Assembly: GCF_026314945.1 (NCBI RefSeq)
Contig: NZ_CP111121.1
Span: forward strand, 3,658,001 to 3,722,000
Direction: 5' to 3'
From: Chryseobacterium fluminis
GTDB lineage: Bacteria > Bacteroidota > Bacteroidia > Flavobacteriales > Weeksellaceae
Length of the DNA: 64,000 nucleotides
Shown piece after piece: positions 43,964-53,195 of this stretch. A program made the position numbers and the translations under genes. The stretch's first letter is position 1. Every line of letters starts with the position of its first letter. The notes under the pieces are model-generated. The model ran no database searches. It was given only the letters and a program-made list of their open reading frames with translations, and was not told the DNA's origin.

Positions 43964-44085
43964 AATGTAACAATATACCAATGTAAAAATCTAACAATTG
44001 CACAATGTCATACTGATATTTTCGAAGTATCTCATTGGTAAACTGTTAAATTGATACATCGTTAAATTAAAATATAAACTATTAT
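43964..44085. repeat. Second-type inverted-repeat spacer (AATGTAACAAT words) before paaZ
   Basis: Built like the paa-operon elements but with other words. The left arm, after the esterase stop, has AATGTAACAATATACCAATG and CTAACAATTGCACAATG. The right arm has CATTGGTAAACTGTTAAATT and GATACATCGTTAAATT. The reverse complement of the right arm matches the left arm imperfectly. The centre is about 25 bp. Confidence 0.65.
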
Positions 44086-46581
44086 ATGGAAAAATTAAAA
44101 AATTATATTTACGGCGAATGGATCGAAGGGACCGGAAACGGCATTCCTTTGCACAATGCCGTGACAGGAGAGCAGGTTGCTATTTCCGATACAGAAGGAC
44201 TGAATTTTGAGCAGGCTCTGGACTACGGAAGAACGGTCGGGTACAAAAATCTTTCTTCCATGACATTCTATGATCGTGGCGAAATGTTGAAAAAAGTAGC
44301 ACTTTACCTTTTGGAAAGAAAGAAAAAATATTACGATTTATCATACAAAACCGGGGCAACACATGTCGATTCCTGGGTGGATATTGAGGGCGGTTTCGGA
44401 ACTTTCTTCACTTACTCAGGTTTGGCGAAAAGAATGCTTCCGAATACTCCGTTTTGGGTAGATGGCGAAACGCAGAAAATTTCTGCCAACGGAACTTTTT
44501 TGGGAACGCATATTTTAACGCCGAGTGAAGGGGTTTCAGTTCAGATCAATGCGTATAACTTTCCGGTTTGGGGAATGTTAGAAAAATTATCCACTTCTTT
44601 ATTGGCAGGTGTTCCGTCCATTGTAAAACCTTCTCCGTTTGGTTCTTATTTAACGAATGCGGTTTTTCAGGATATGATCGAAAGCGGTATTCTTCCTGAA
44701 GGAGCTGTTCAATTGGTCTGTGGAGAGCCCGGAAATATTCTGGATTATGTTCAGGACGGAGATTCTGTTTTGTTCACCGGTTCAGCAACAACAGGCAGAA
44801 AATTGAAATCTTTACCTTCTGTAGCAGGAAATGCTGTCCGTTTCAATATGGAAGCAGATTCCCTGAACTGTTCAATTCTTGGATTAGATGCAAAACCGGG
44901 AACTCCGGAATTTGATTTGTTCATCAAAGAGGTCCGTAACGAAATGACCACGAAGGCCGGACAGAAATGTACCGCGATCAGAAGAATTATCGTTCCTGAA
45001 AACTTAATCGGCGATGTCCAGAATGCTCTATCTAAAGCGTTGGACCAGACCAAAATCGGAAGCCCGTTAAGCAGGGAAACAAAAATGGGTTCTTTGGTCG
45101 GAAAACAGCAGTATGATGAGGTGGTAAGAAAAGTAAACCTATTGAAAGCGGAAACAGAATTAGTTTACGACGGACAGCACGAGTTGGTCGATGCCAATTA
45201 CGAGAACGGAGCATTTATGAGTCCGAAATTGTTCTTAAACGATTCCCCGTTTACAAAAAATGTCTCTCACGATGTGGAGGCTTTCGGTCCTGTTTCTACA
45301 TTGATGCCTTACAAGGATGCCGAAGAAGCGGCAGCCTTGGCAAAAAGAGGAAAAGGAAGTTTGGTAGGTTCTATTATTTCACATGATGATCAGTTCACCG
45401 CCGAAACTTCATGGAAAATGGCTTCCCAGCATGGTAGAATTTTCGTCTTAAACAGAGACAACGCGAAAGAAAGCACCGGGCATGGTTCTCCGCTTCCGAC
45501 ATTAATGCACGGTGGTCCCGGAAGAGCAGGTGGCGGCGAGGAGATGGGCGGACTGAATGGCCTTCATTTCTTCCTTCAAAAAACGGCGATTCAGGGTTCT
45601 CCGGATACGCTGACGGCAATTACGAAAATTTATCAGCAGGGAGCAGAGAAAAAATTCTCAGACAAACATCCCTTTCAGAAATATTTTGAAGAAGTTGAGG
45701 TTGGTGATTCTCTGGAAACTGCAGGAAGAACAGTTACTGATGCAGATATCGTGAATTTCTCTAATGTTTCATGGGATCATTTCTATGCCCACACGGATGC
45801 TACAAGTTTAACGGGAACGATCTTTGATAAGACTGTGGCTCATGGATATTTTATCCTTTCTGCAGCGGCCGGGTTGTTTGTTTCAGGAAAAAAAGGACCT
45901 GTTATTGCAAATTACGGACTGGAAAACTGTTCGTTCTTCAAGCCTGTTTATGCCGGAGATACCATAACCGTTTATCTAACGGCGAAAGAAAAAATCAACA
46001 GGGGAGTGAAGGGAAGAAATATTCCTTCCGGAGTAGTAAAATGGCTGGTGGAAGTCGTCAATCAAAGGGATGAAACCGTTTGTGTGGCCACTATTTTAAC
46101 ATTGGTTGCGAAACAGTCTCCTTTTATCGATTTAAACATAAAAAATATTCAGAAATCATTAAATAGATTAACTGAATCCACTCAGCCAACTTGGGGTAAA
46201 ATGTCTCCTCAGCAAATGATCGAGCATTTGGAACATGGCGTTTTGGTAAGCCTTGGCGAGCCGGAAGCTGACAAATGTTTCACTCCTGAAGAGCAGCTGG
46301 AAAAATGGCAGGATTCTTTGTACAACCACAGAAAAATGCCGAAAGATTTTCCCGCTCCTTTCTTAGCTGAAGATGAGAAACTGCTGGAATTGAGACATAA
46401 GAATCTGGATATCGCCAAGCAGTCTTTCATGGATAATCTGAAAAGATTCCAGATTTATTACAAAGAAAATCCACAGGCAGAACATATGAATTTCGTCTTT
46501 GGAAAACTGAATAAAGAAATGTGGGAGCTGATGCATAAAAAACATTTCACCCATCATTTTGAACAGTTTGGATTGATTTAA
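44086..46581 (+). CDS. paaZ: PaaZ, oxepin-CoA hydrolase / aldehyde dehydrogenase, with an extra C-terminal domain
   Basis: Bifunctional ring-opening enzyme. The N-terminal aldehyde dehydrogenase (about 1-520) has catalytic Cys295 ([11 protein letters not shown]) and Glu256 (FNMEADSLN). The hot-dog MaoC-like hydratase (about 530-680) has Asp564 and His569 in WDHFYAHTD, hydrolysing oxepin-CoA before the aldehyde is oxidised. Classical PaaZ ends near residue 681; this one runs to 831. The extra ~145 residues ([32 protein letters not shown]) look like a DUF1569/DinB-type helical bundle with repeated His. Separated from the paa run by RAYT and an esterase. Confidence 0.93.
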   Translation: MEKLKNYIYGEWIEGTGNGIPLHNAVTGEQVAISDTEGLNFEQALDYGRTVGYKNLSSMTFYDRGEMLKKVALYLLERKKKYYDLSYKTGATHVDSWVDIEGGFGTFFTYSGLAKRMLPNTPFWVDGETQKISANGTFLGTHILTPSEGVSVQINAYNFPVWGMLEKLSTSLLAGVPSIVKPSPFGSYLTNAVFQDMIESGILPEGAVQLVCGEPGNILDYVQDGDSVLFTGSATTGRKLKSLPSVAGNAVRFNMEADSLNCSILGLDAKPGTPEFDLFIKEVRNEMTTKAGQKCTAIRRIIVPENLIGDVQNALSKALDQTKIGSPLSRETKMGSLVGKQQYDEVVRKVNLLKAETELVYDGQHELVDANYENGAFMSPKLFLNDSPFTKNVSHDVEAFGPVSTLMPYKDAEEAAALAKRGKGSLVGSIISHDDQFTAETSWKMASQHGRIFVLNRDNAKESTGHGSPLPTLMHGGPGRAGGGEEMGGLNGLHFFLQKTAIQGSPDTLTAITKIYQQGAEKKFSDKHPFQKYFEEVEVGDSLETAGRTVTDADIVNFSNVSWDHFYAHTDATSLTGTIFDKTVAHGYFILSAAAGLFVSGKKGPVIANYGLENCSFFKPVYAGDTITVYLTAKEKINRGVKGRNIPSGVVKWLVEVVNQRDETVCVATILTLVAKQSPFIDLNIKNIQKSLNRLTESTQPTWGKMSPQQMIEHLEHGVLVSLGEPEADKCFTPEEQLEKWQDSLYNHRKMPKDFPAPFLAEDEKLLELRHKNLDIAKQSFMDNLKRFQIYYKENPQAEHMNFVFGKLNKEMWELMHKKHFTHHFEQFGLI

Positions 46582-46605
46582 TTCAAAATAAAATATAAAT
46601 TTATA

Positions 46606-46638
46606 TCCCTTTTGGTTTTTACTGGAAGGGGTTTTTTT
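46606..46638 (+). terminator. Terminator of paaZ
   Basis: ATCCCTT can pair with AAGGGGT (one G-U) around a 14-nt loop, followed by a run of seven T. It begins 25 bp after the paaZ stop. Confidence 0.6.
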
Positions 46639-46673
46639 GATCCTTGTCAATGTTTTAAACCTTGACAGGGATC
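46639..46673. repeat. 35-nt palindrome related to the 10426 copy
   Basis: GATCCTTGTCAA and TTGACAGGGATC pair with one mismatch around an 11-nt centre. It shares the CCTTGTCA/TGACAGGG core with 10426-10460 and follows immediately after the paaZ terminator. Confidence 0.7.
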
Positions 46674-46770
46674 AATTGTTCATATAAATTTTCGTTGAAG
46701 AGCCTCCTTTTATTAAAAATGATAATTACTTTTACAGTAAAATCACAATCTTATTTATTTAAAAGAAAAT

Positions 46771-47307
46771 ATGGAACGACAATTTTTCAAAGACTTCGAC
46801 TTTACCGGTTTCTGGAACGAAAGCAGTTATTCGGAGAGGGACTATATCGAAGAATTTCCTGATGATGCAGCGATAGCTTCTATTGAAGAAGAACTGGGCT
46901 ATAAACTTCCGGCATCGTATATCGAACTTATGGGAATACAGAATGGAGGTCTGGTCAACAGATCCTGTTTCCCCACATCGGAAGAAAATTCATGGGCCGA
47001 TGATCATATTGCAATCACCGGAATTATGGGCATTGGAAGAGAAAAAACATACTCGGTGTGTGGAGAACTTGGAAGTCGGTTTATGATAGAAGAATGGGGA
47101 TATCCGGAGGATGGGATCTATATTTGCGACTGTCCGTCTGCCGGGCACGATATGATCTTACTGGATTATTCAAAGTGTGGTAAAGATGGGGAGCCGGAAG
47201 TTGTGCATGTGGACCAAGAAGCAGATTACAGAAAAACTTTTCTGGCAGCAGATTTTGAAACTTTTATAAAAGGCTTGAAAGAGGAAGAAGATTTTGATTT
47301 AGATTAA
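46771..47307 (+). CDS. SMI1/KNR4-family protein
   Basis: A 178-residue cytoplasmic acidic protein. The SMI1/KNR4 pattern is clear: SIEEELGYKLPASYIELMGIQNGGLVN, then GIMGIGREKTY and GIYICDCPSAGHDMILLDYS, the glycine/aspartate-rich core of the fold. Bacterial members commonly act as immunity proteins against polymorphic toxins, by family knowledge. It is the first of four plus-strand genes (then DUF4241, SMUG2, helicase) with gaps of 2-45 bp. No toxin gene is nearby, so the immunity role is not shown here. Confidence 0.9.
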   Translation: MERQFFKDFDFTGFWNESSYSERDYIEEFPDDAAIASIEEELGYKLPASYIELMGIQNGGLVNRSCFPTSEENSWADDHIAITGIMGIGREKTYSVCGELGSRFMIEEWGYPEDGIYICDCPSAGHDMILLDYSKCGKDGEPEVVHVDQEADYRKTFLAADFETFIKGLKEEEDFDLD

Positions 47308-47352
47308 ATGATTCCTATTTTTAAAGAATAAAATCAATTCAAAAAAATATAT

Positions 47353-48135
47353 ATGGAAAATAAATGGATACAGAAGTACGAAGAAGTGAAAGATATATTG
47401 GTTTGTCCCACAGATCTTGAATCGTATTTTACGACAAACGAAATTGCAGGTCAGCAGTTGGAGACCATGGAAATAGGAAATGTATCGTTGCCTTTCGGGA
47501 AAATAGTGGTAAGAGACCCGTTAGTTGCTCTGAATGCCAATCAGTCCCCTTATTTTGTTCAGGCTCCGATAGGAAATTTTCCCGTGACCATTTCCGTAGT
47601 AAAATCTGAAGACTGGGGCGACCGATATGCTGTGGTAAAAGTGGAATTTACAAAAGAAAAACCGGTAATTTACAGAGAAGCCCTGGTGGGAATTGAAGAA
47701 CTGGAAGATGTTACCGAAGATGACTATTTCGGATTTGGGGTGGATGCCGGTTTAGGATGTATTACTGATGCAGAAGTATTGCCCTTTGTAGATATATTTA
47801 TAGATGAAATAAATGTGGAGAATGTGTACGACGATTATTTTGCCGGACTTTTCGCACAAAACTATAAAGACAATCCGAAAAATCAAAGAGAGGCAGGAGA
47901 CTGGATCAATTGGAAGGTTCCGAATACAGAATATCAGATTCCGATGTTCGCGAGCGGTTTTGGGGATGGGACTTATCCCGTGTATTTCGGATATGATGCC
48001 AATGAGGAAATCTGTGGTCTCTACATTCAGTTTATTGATATTGAACTGGCTTTAAGCGAAGAAGGCGACGAAGATGATTATGAGGACGATGATAGTGATG
48101 ATGAGCCTGAAAACTTCGTTTTTCCAAAAGACTAA
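47353..48135 (+). CDS. DUF4241 family protein
   Basis: A 260-residue cytoplasmic acidic protein of DUF4241 (segments LPFGKIVVRDPLVAL, VDAGLGCITDAEVLPFV, FASGFGDGTYPVYFGYDA), ending in a run of Asp/Glu. The family is found near toxin-immunity genes and in defence-type neighbourhoods, without an assigned activity. It lies 45 bp after the SMI1/KNR4 gene and 2 bp before the glycosylase gene, so the last two are probably translated together. Confidence 0.85.
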   Translation: MENKWIQKYEEVKDILVCPTDLESYFTTNEIAGQQLETMEIGNVSLPFGKIVVRDPLVALNANQSPYFVQAPIGNFPVTISVVKSEDWGDRYAVVKVEFTKEKPVIYREALVGIEELEDVTEDDYFGFGVDAGLGCITDAEVLPFVDIFIDEINVENVYDDYFAGLFAQNYKDNPKNQREAGDWINWKVPNTEYQIPMFASGFGDGTYPVYFGYDANEEICGLYIQFIDIELALSEEGDEDDYEDDDSDDEPENFVFPKD

Positions 48136-48137
48136 AT

Positions 48138-48824
48138 ATGTATAAAACTTTCGCTGAACAGGTTGTTGAATTTAATGAAAACCTGAAGTACTCCGGAAAA
48201 TTGCCGGGCGATTTTCAGGTGTTAAATCCTTATTTGGATAATCCTGAAACATTGGTTGCCATGCAAAAGTTTTATCATCAATATTACAATGATTCTAACC
48301 CGAGAAAATTTATAATCGGGATCAATCCGAGCCGTCACGGGGCCGGAGTTACAGGCGTTCCTTTTACAGATACAAAGCGTCTGGAAAGTGTTTGCGGAAT
48401 CAAGATGCAATCAGCTTATACACACGAAATATCCTCAGTTTTTATGTATGATATGATCGCAGAATACGGTGGTGCAGAAGAATTTTACAGAGATATTTAC
48501 ATCAATTCACCTTTTCCGCTGGCGATAGTCAGAAAATCTAAGGGAAGCCGGATTAATGCCAATTATTATGATGATAAAGAGCTTTTTAATGATGTGAAAG
48601 ATTTCATGATCGATTCTTTGAAAAAACACATCAGTTTAAATCTCAATACTTCTGAAGTTTTTGTCTTAGGAAAAAAGAATGCGGATTTTATTTCAAAATT
48701 GAATAAAGAAGCCCGGCTTTTTGATAAAATGACGGTATTGGAACATCCGAGATATATTCAGCAATACAAATCCAAAGAGAAGCAATGGTATATTGACAAA
48801 TATATTTTAGCTTTGAAGAAATAG
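48138..48824 (+). CDS. SMUG2-type DNA glycosylase
   Basis: A 228-residue member of the uracil-DNA glycosylase superfamily, SMUG2 branch. The active-site segment IIGINPSRHGAGVTGVPFTD (residues 59-78) and the C-terminal LEHPRY (201-206) motif are present. SMUG2 enzymes remove damaged or deaminated bases from DNA. The gene starts 2 bp after DUF4241 and lies 37 bp ahead of a large helicase gene, which makes a joint DNA-directed role plausible. Base specificity cannot be read from sequence. Confidence 0.88.
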   Translation: MYKTFAEQVVEFNENLKYSGKLPGDFQVLNPYLDNPETLVAMQKFYHQYYNDSNPRKFIIGINPSRHGAGVTGVPFTDTKRLESVCGIKMQSAYTHEISSVFMYDMIAEYGGAEEFYRDIYINSPFPLAIVRKSKGSRINANYYDDKELFNDVKDFMIDSLKKHISLNLNTSEVFVLGKKNADFISKLNKEARLFDKMTVLEHPRYIQQYKSKEKQWYIDKYILALKK

Positions 48825-48861
48825 ACGTAAGACTATAAGACTTTTTGTAAATTCTCATTGA

Positions 48862-51558
48862 ATGAATTCGTTTCCAAAAGATTTGAAATTTAAATATAAC
48901 TGGAGAAAATACCAGAAAATTTTTCTTGATAATGCGAATAATTATTTATCCGATAATCATTTGCATATTGTTGCACCTCCAGGCTCAGGAAAAACAGTTC
49001 TTGGTTTGGAGATCATGTTACGTCTTAATAAACCAACACTTATTGTAGCACCTACTTTGGCAATAAGAAATCAATGGGTTCATCGGTTTTGCGAATTGTT
49101 TTTGCAGAGGGAAAGTGTTCCGGATTGGCTTTCTACCGATATTAAGAATCTTGGTTTTGTTACGGTGACGACCTATCAAGGAGTTCATGCAGCATGTAAT
49201 AATTTAAACGAAAATGAACTTGATGATGAAAGTTTACATGAAAAATCTTCTAATTCTAATATTTCAGAGGTTTTAAAAAATCTTAAGAAACAAAAAGTAG
49301 AAACTTTTATTCTTGATGAAGCACATCACCTGAAAAATGCGTGGTGGAAAAGTCTGATTGAACTCAAAAGTAAAATTAATCCTACACTTGTTGCGCTCAC
49401 AGCAACTCCTCCTTTCGATGTTTCTGGTGCTGAATGGCAGAAATATATTCAGTTAAATGGAAATGTCGATGTAGAAATTTCAGTTCCTGAATTAATGATC
49501 GCAGGAGATCTTTGTCCTCATCAGGATCTGGTGTATTTTACCTTACCGACAGAAACTGAAAAATATAAAATCAGAGATTATTATCAACATGCCAATGATT
49601 TTTTTGAGGAAATTAAAAATGATAAAATTCTTCTTCATGCTATAGAAAATAATCCTGTTTACCAGAATCCTGAGCAACATCTTGACTGGATCTATGAAAA
49701 TTTTTCTTCTTATACCTCCGGATTGGTGTATTTACATTTTAAAGGAAAGGAAATTTCGAATATTCATTTTGAAATCGTTGGGGAACAGCAAAAATCTGTT
49801 CCAGTATTTGATTTCTGCTGGTTGGAGGAATTAATGGATTTTTATCTTTTTGTAGATGAAATTAATTTTAAATCATTTGAACACCATCGTTTGAGTATCG
49901 AAAACAAATTAAGAAGAAACGGCTTCTTAGAAAAGAAAATGGTCAGCTTTTTTAATAATAAAAACCTGGCGCAAATTTTTAATTCAAGCATTGGTAAACT
50001 TCAGGGAATCAAGGATATTGTTGATTTTGAATTTTCAGTTCTTAAAAATGATCTTAAGATGGTTATTCTTACGGACTTTATTAAAAAAGAATTTTTAACG
50101 AATAATAACCAGAATAATTTTGAATTGGATAAAATTGGAGCGATTCCCATTTTTGAAAAATTAAGGCGAGAGAATCCAAATAAAAAAAAGATAGGAGTTC
50201 TTACCGGAAGTATTGTCATAATTCCCAAAAGTTCTAAAGATATTTTTAATCATTTTTGTATTAAAAAGAATATCGTTAATATTTCGGTTTCTGAACTTTC
50301 TTACGATCGCGATTACCTTTTGATTACGATAACAGATCGTGTAAGACAAAATATTGTTCATATTATTACCGAAATTTTTCAAATTGGTGAAATTAATGTA
50401 TTGGTTGGGACAAAATCACTCCTGGGAGAAGGATGGGATGCTTCGAAGATGAATGCTCTGATTTTGGCAAGTTTTGTCAGTTCGTTTGTTCTTTCCAACC
50501 AAATGAGGGGAAGGGTAATCCGAACAGATCAGGAGAACCCTTATAAAACAGGTAATATCTGGCATTTGGTCTGCTTTGACGAGAAAAGTGAAAATGGTGG
50601 CCAGGATTTCGATATTTTAAAAAGAAGATTTAAGACCTTCGTTGGAGTTTCCAATAATGATGATCCTTCGATCGAAAATAATTTTGAACGGTTAAATATT
50701 AAAATAAACAGGCAGAAAGCAGACTTCTCACTGATTAACTTACAGACGTTTGCTTATGCGAGAGACAGAGCAGGACTCTCAAAACGTTGGGATGCTGCTT
50801 TATGTAAGGGAAATATGTTAATAGAAGAAATGAAAATTCCGATCGAACAACTACATGGGAATAAAGAAACTAAAATATACTATCTAAGAAAAATGCTTGA
50901 GAACCTATCAGGCATCGTTTTTTCTACTTTATTTGCATTCCTATATGATGTTGTTTCAGAAGTTATAAAATCTTCTGATGGTATTCACACGCCAGACGGA
51001 TTTTTCAAGGTTATATTGATGGCAAGTATTTTCGGGTTTGTTGTTTATGGCCGGAGGTTTTATATTGCACTAAGACAATATCTAAAATATAGAAATATTG
51101 CAAAACATCTTAAATTAATAGCAAATGTAATATTGCAAAATCTTATCAGTGAAAAAATTATTCTAACATCGGAAGATAAATTAAAAATAGTAACTTCAGG
51201 TGACCAGTATAAAAATTCGGTTTGCCACCTGGAAGGCGGCACAAATTATGAAAAGTCGCAATTTATTAAAACTTTGCAGGAATTTATCATACCTGTGGAT
51301 AATCCGAGATATATATTGAAACAGAAGAAAAATTTCTTTTTTATAAAAAATAGTTTATTTTTCCCGGTTCCTGAGGTTTTTGCTAAAAATAAAAGGAGCG
51401 CAGAATTTTTCAATAAAACTTGGAGCCGGAATTTTGACACTTCTGACTTAATTTTTACGCGTACTATAAAAGGAAGGCAAATATTATTAAAACTAAGGTA
51501 TCAGTCATTACTAAAAAGAAATTCACAAATTGAACACCTTCATAAATGGACCCGATAA
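48862..51558 (+). CDS. DEAD/DEAH-box helicase with two membrane segments
   Basis: An 898-residue superfamily 2 helicase. Motif I APPGSGKT (38-45), motif II DEAH (152-155), motif III TAT near 180, and motif VI NQMRGRVIR (546-554) are intact, so ATPase activity is expected. Between the helicase domains, at about 230-400, there is a large insert. After the helicase core come two hydrophobic helices (about 682-700 and 714-733), then a basic C-terminal region of about 160 residues. Membrane segments are unusual in this class. Richer in A+T than its neighbours, suggesting acquisition. It follows the SMUG2 gene and ends in a terminator. Function unknown; nucleic-acid surveillance is inference. Confidence 0.83.
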   Translation: MNSFPKDLKFKYNWRKYQKIFLDNANNYLSDNHLHIVAPPGSGKTVLGLEIMLRLNKPTLIVAPTLAIRNQWVHRFCELFLQRESVPDWLSTDIKNLGFVTVTTYQGVHAACNNLNENELDDESLHEKSSNSNISEVLKNLKKQKVETFILDEAHHLKNAWWKSLIELKSKINPTLVALTATPPFDVSGAEWQKYIQLNGNVDVEISVPELMIAGDLCPHQDLVYFTLPTETEKYKIRDYYQHANDFFEEIKNDKILLHAIENNPVYQNPEQHLDWIYENFSSYTSGLVYLHFKGKEISNIHFEIVGEQQKSVPVFDFCWLEELMDFYLFVDEINFKSFEHHRLSIENKLRRNGFLEKKMVSFFNNKNLAQIFNSSIGKLQGIKDIVDFEFSVLKNDLKMVILTDFIKKEFLTNNNQNNFELDKIGAIPIFEKLRRENPNKKKIGVLTGSIVIIPKSSKDIFNHFCIKKNIVNISVSELSYDRDYLLITITDRVRQNIVHIITEIFQIGEINVLVGTKSLLGEGWDASKMNALILASFVSSFVLSNQMRGRVIRTDQENPYKTGNIWHLVCFDEKSENGGQDFDILKRRFKTFVGVSNNDDPSIENNFERLNIKINRQKADFSLINLQTFAYARDRAGLSKRWDAALCKGNMLIEEMKIPIEQLHGNKETKIYYLRKMLENLSGIVFSTLFAFLYDVVSEVIKSSDGIHTPDGFFKVILMASIFGFVVYGRRFYIALRQYLKYRNIAKHLKLIANVILQNLISEKIILTSEDKLKIVTSGDQYKNSVCHLEGGTNYEKSQFIKTLQEFIIPVDNPRYILKQKKNFFFIKNSLFFPVPEVFAKNKRSAEFFNKTWSRNFDTSDLIFTRTIKGRQILLKLRYQSLLKRNSQIEHLHKWTR

Positions 51559-51562
51559 AAAG

Positions 51563-51597
51563 AGGCCGTCTCACAACTCGTGAAAACGGCCTTTTTT
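51563..51597 (+). terminator. Terminator of the helicase gene
   Basis: AGGCCGT and ACGGCCT flank a loop that itself contains TCAC/GTGA; a run of six T follows. It lies a few bases after the helicase stop. Confidence 0.8.
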
Positions 51598-51762
51598 ATG
51601 AAATTTTCCTGTATCCCGAACGAGAAGGGTCCTCGTTTAAACGATTCTCAACCCACATCATCTAGTTGTGATACACTTTCTTATTACTTATGAAATCAGC
51701 ACTCTGATCTTTATCACGTTAGAGCAGGCAGTCTTAATAGTGTTGCCCCGTGTTATAACAAT

Positions 51763-52590
51763 TTATTTTTTAATAATCTTATGGGATTCAGATGCCGTTT
51801 TGAAGATATAGACTCCTTTAGGAAGTTCCGAAATATCAGCTTCGGTATTTCCTTTTTTAGCTTCAATGGTTTTCACCAACTGTCCTGCCTGGCTGTATAT
51901 TTCAAACTTTGTATTTTCTAAAGCTTTAACACTAAGAGGCCCGTAGGTAGGATTGGGATAGATACTGTTTACTTTTTCAGCAGTTTTCACCTCATTAGCA
52001 GACAGTACAATTCCGCTGTCTTTTACCCATGTGAATGCATCCAGTGCCATATAACGGAAGTCTCCGCCAATGGTAAGGGTAAGCTGATCGACAACAATAT
52101 TTGAATAATTTTGTCCGTTAAGATTGGTCAGGTCTATCAGCGTATATCCATTGGTAGCTCCTATTGAAGTAGTAAAACCCGTGGTCTTAGTCTGAGTAAA
52201 CTTCGTTACCCCGGCAAGCTTTCCTGTAACGGTAAGTGTTCCCGGAGCCGATAAACTATTCAGTCTGTCTGCCAAATACACCCAGAATCGGTTAACCTTA
52301 AACAGGTTGGAAGTTGTTTTAATGGTTAAGGAAGAGTTGGCATACTGTGATGTAGCCGTTCCGGTATTGTCAATAAATCGATTATCTACTCCTACTCCGG
52401 ACCATCCTCCTGCGGACAGCACAAATATATCATAGGTTGCCACAGCAGATATAATATTGAAAATAACGCCGTTATCAGTAAAGTTAGCACTGCCTACAGA
52501 TTCGGTTTCAAACTGCTCTGTACTTGTCTGCGCGGATGTGAATGAGGAAATGAGCAGACTACAGATTAATAAAATAGTAGTTCTTTTCAT
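51763..52590 (-). CDS. Secreted protein with type IX (T9SS type A) sorting tail
   Basis: A 275-residue exported protein: signal peptide MKRTTILLICSLLISSFTSA, a beta-rich body (about 22-195) with alternating Thr/Ser strands, and a C-terminal Por-secretion tail (IYPNPTYGPLSVKAL ... LPKGVYIFKTASESHKIIKK). Such tails direct proteins through the type IX system to the cell surface or medium. The body matches no enzyme I know and may be a binding domain. It lies next to the two tail-collar genes on the same strand and may be co-expressed with them. Confidence 0.87.
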   Translation of the reverse strand: MKRTTILLICSLLISSFTSAQTSTEQFETESVGSANFTDNGVIFNIISAVATYDIFVLSAGGWSGVGVDNRFIDNTGTATSQYANSSLTIKTTSNLFKVNRFWVYLADRLNSLSAPGTLTVTGKLAGVTKFTQTKTTGFTTSIGATNGYTLIDLTNLNGQNYSNIVVDQLTLTIGGDFRYMALDAFTWVKDSGIVLSANEVKTAEKVNSIYPNPTYGPLSVKALENTKFEIYSQAGQLVKTIEAKKGNTEADISELPKGVYIFKTASESHKIIKK

Positions 52591-52616
52591 GATTTAATAT
52601 TTAGGTTGTTTAATTT

Positions 52617-53162
52617 TTAAGGTCGTGATGGAAAAATACCCTGAACACAGATAATATAATTCATTCCTAAATACGGAGGCATCGTATCCACCGGAATATT
52701 CTGTCCTGTAAAAGAAACCGAATTAGAATTAATAACCGTATCCGGAGCACTGTCTGCAAAGCTTGGAATCGCATCAAACTGTCTTCCGTTCGGCTGACCT
52801 GTTATTGCAATAGAGCTGGTGGCAGAAGGTGTCACGCTGCTGGCATTGGTATTGGATATCTTCAGCTGGCTGACAAAGCTGGGAAGATTTTGCTGTAAAA
52901 GTGTAGTCTGAGGATTTCCTGCAGCCTCTCCTAGGGCAATATTTTTTCCGGTATTTGAATTTCCTGCACCAAAGGGAGTACGCCCGTTAAGGTTCGGCAA
53001 AGCAAAAGTGGTTCTTCCGTCACCTCCGTAAGTAGTTCCCAAAAGTGAAAAAAGGGCTGTATTCTGGCTGATACTTAATAATGCTCCGTTGCATAGCATA
53101 TACCCTCTCGGGGCAAAGTTACCGGCAAACATTTTAATGGTTCCTAATAATTCTTCGTCCAT
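52617..53162 (-). CDS. Tail-collar domain protein, copy 1
   Basis: A 181-residue protein of the phage tail collar/microcystin-dependent protein family: LGTIKMFAGNFAPRGYMLCN, SLLGTTYGGDGRTTFALPNL and NGRTPFGAGN, ending PPYLGMNYIICVQGIFPSRP. It has no signal peptide. Close to the neighbouring copy at 53196 with long identical stretches. In bacteria such genes commonly occur in tandem, outside prophages. Function unclear; possibly a trimeric fibre tip. Confidence 0.87.
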   Translation of the reverse strand: MDEELLGTIKMFAGNFAPRGYMLCNGALLSISQNTALFSLLGTTYGGDGRTTFALPNLNGRTPFGAGNSNTGKNIALGEAAGNPQTTLLQQNLPSFVSQLKISNTNASSVTPSATSSIAITGQPNGRQFDAIPSFADSAPDTVINSNSVSFTGQNIPVDTMPPYLGMNYIICVQGIFPSRP

Positions 53163-53195
53163 GATTATTGAATTAATTGTTATTATTTTATTAAA

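Noticed and set aside
46771..48135. Polymorphic-toxin immunity locus
   Set aside because: SMI1/KNR4 and DUF4241 are immunity-type families, but no large toxin or delivery gene lies nearby, so the assignment is not supported here.
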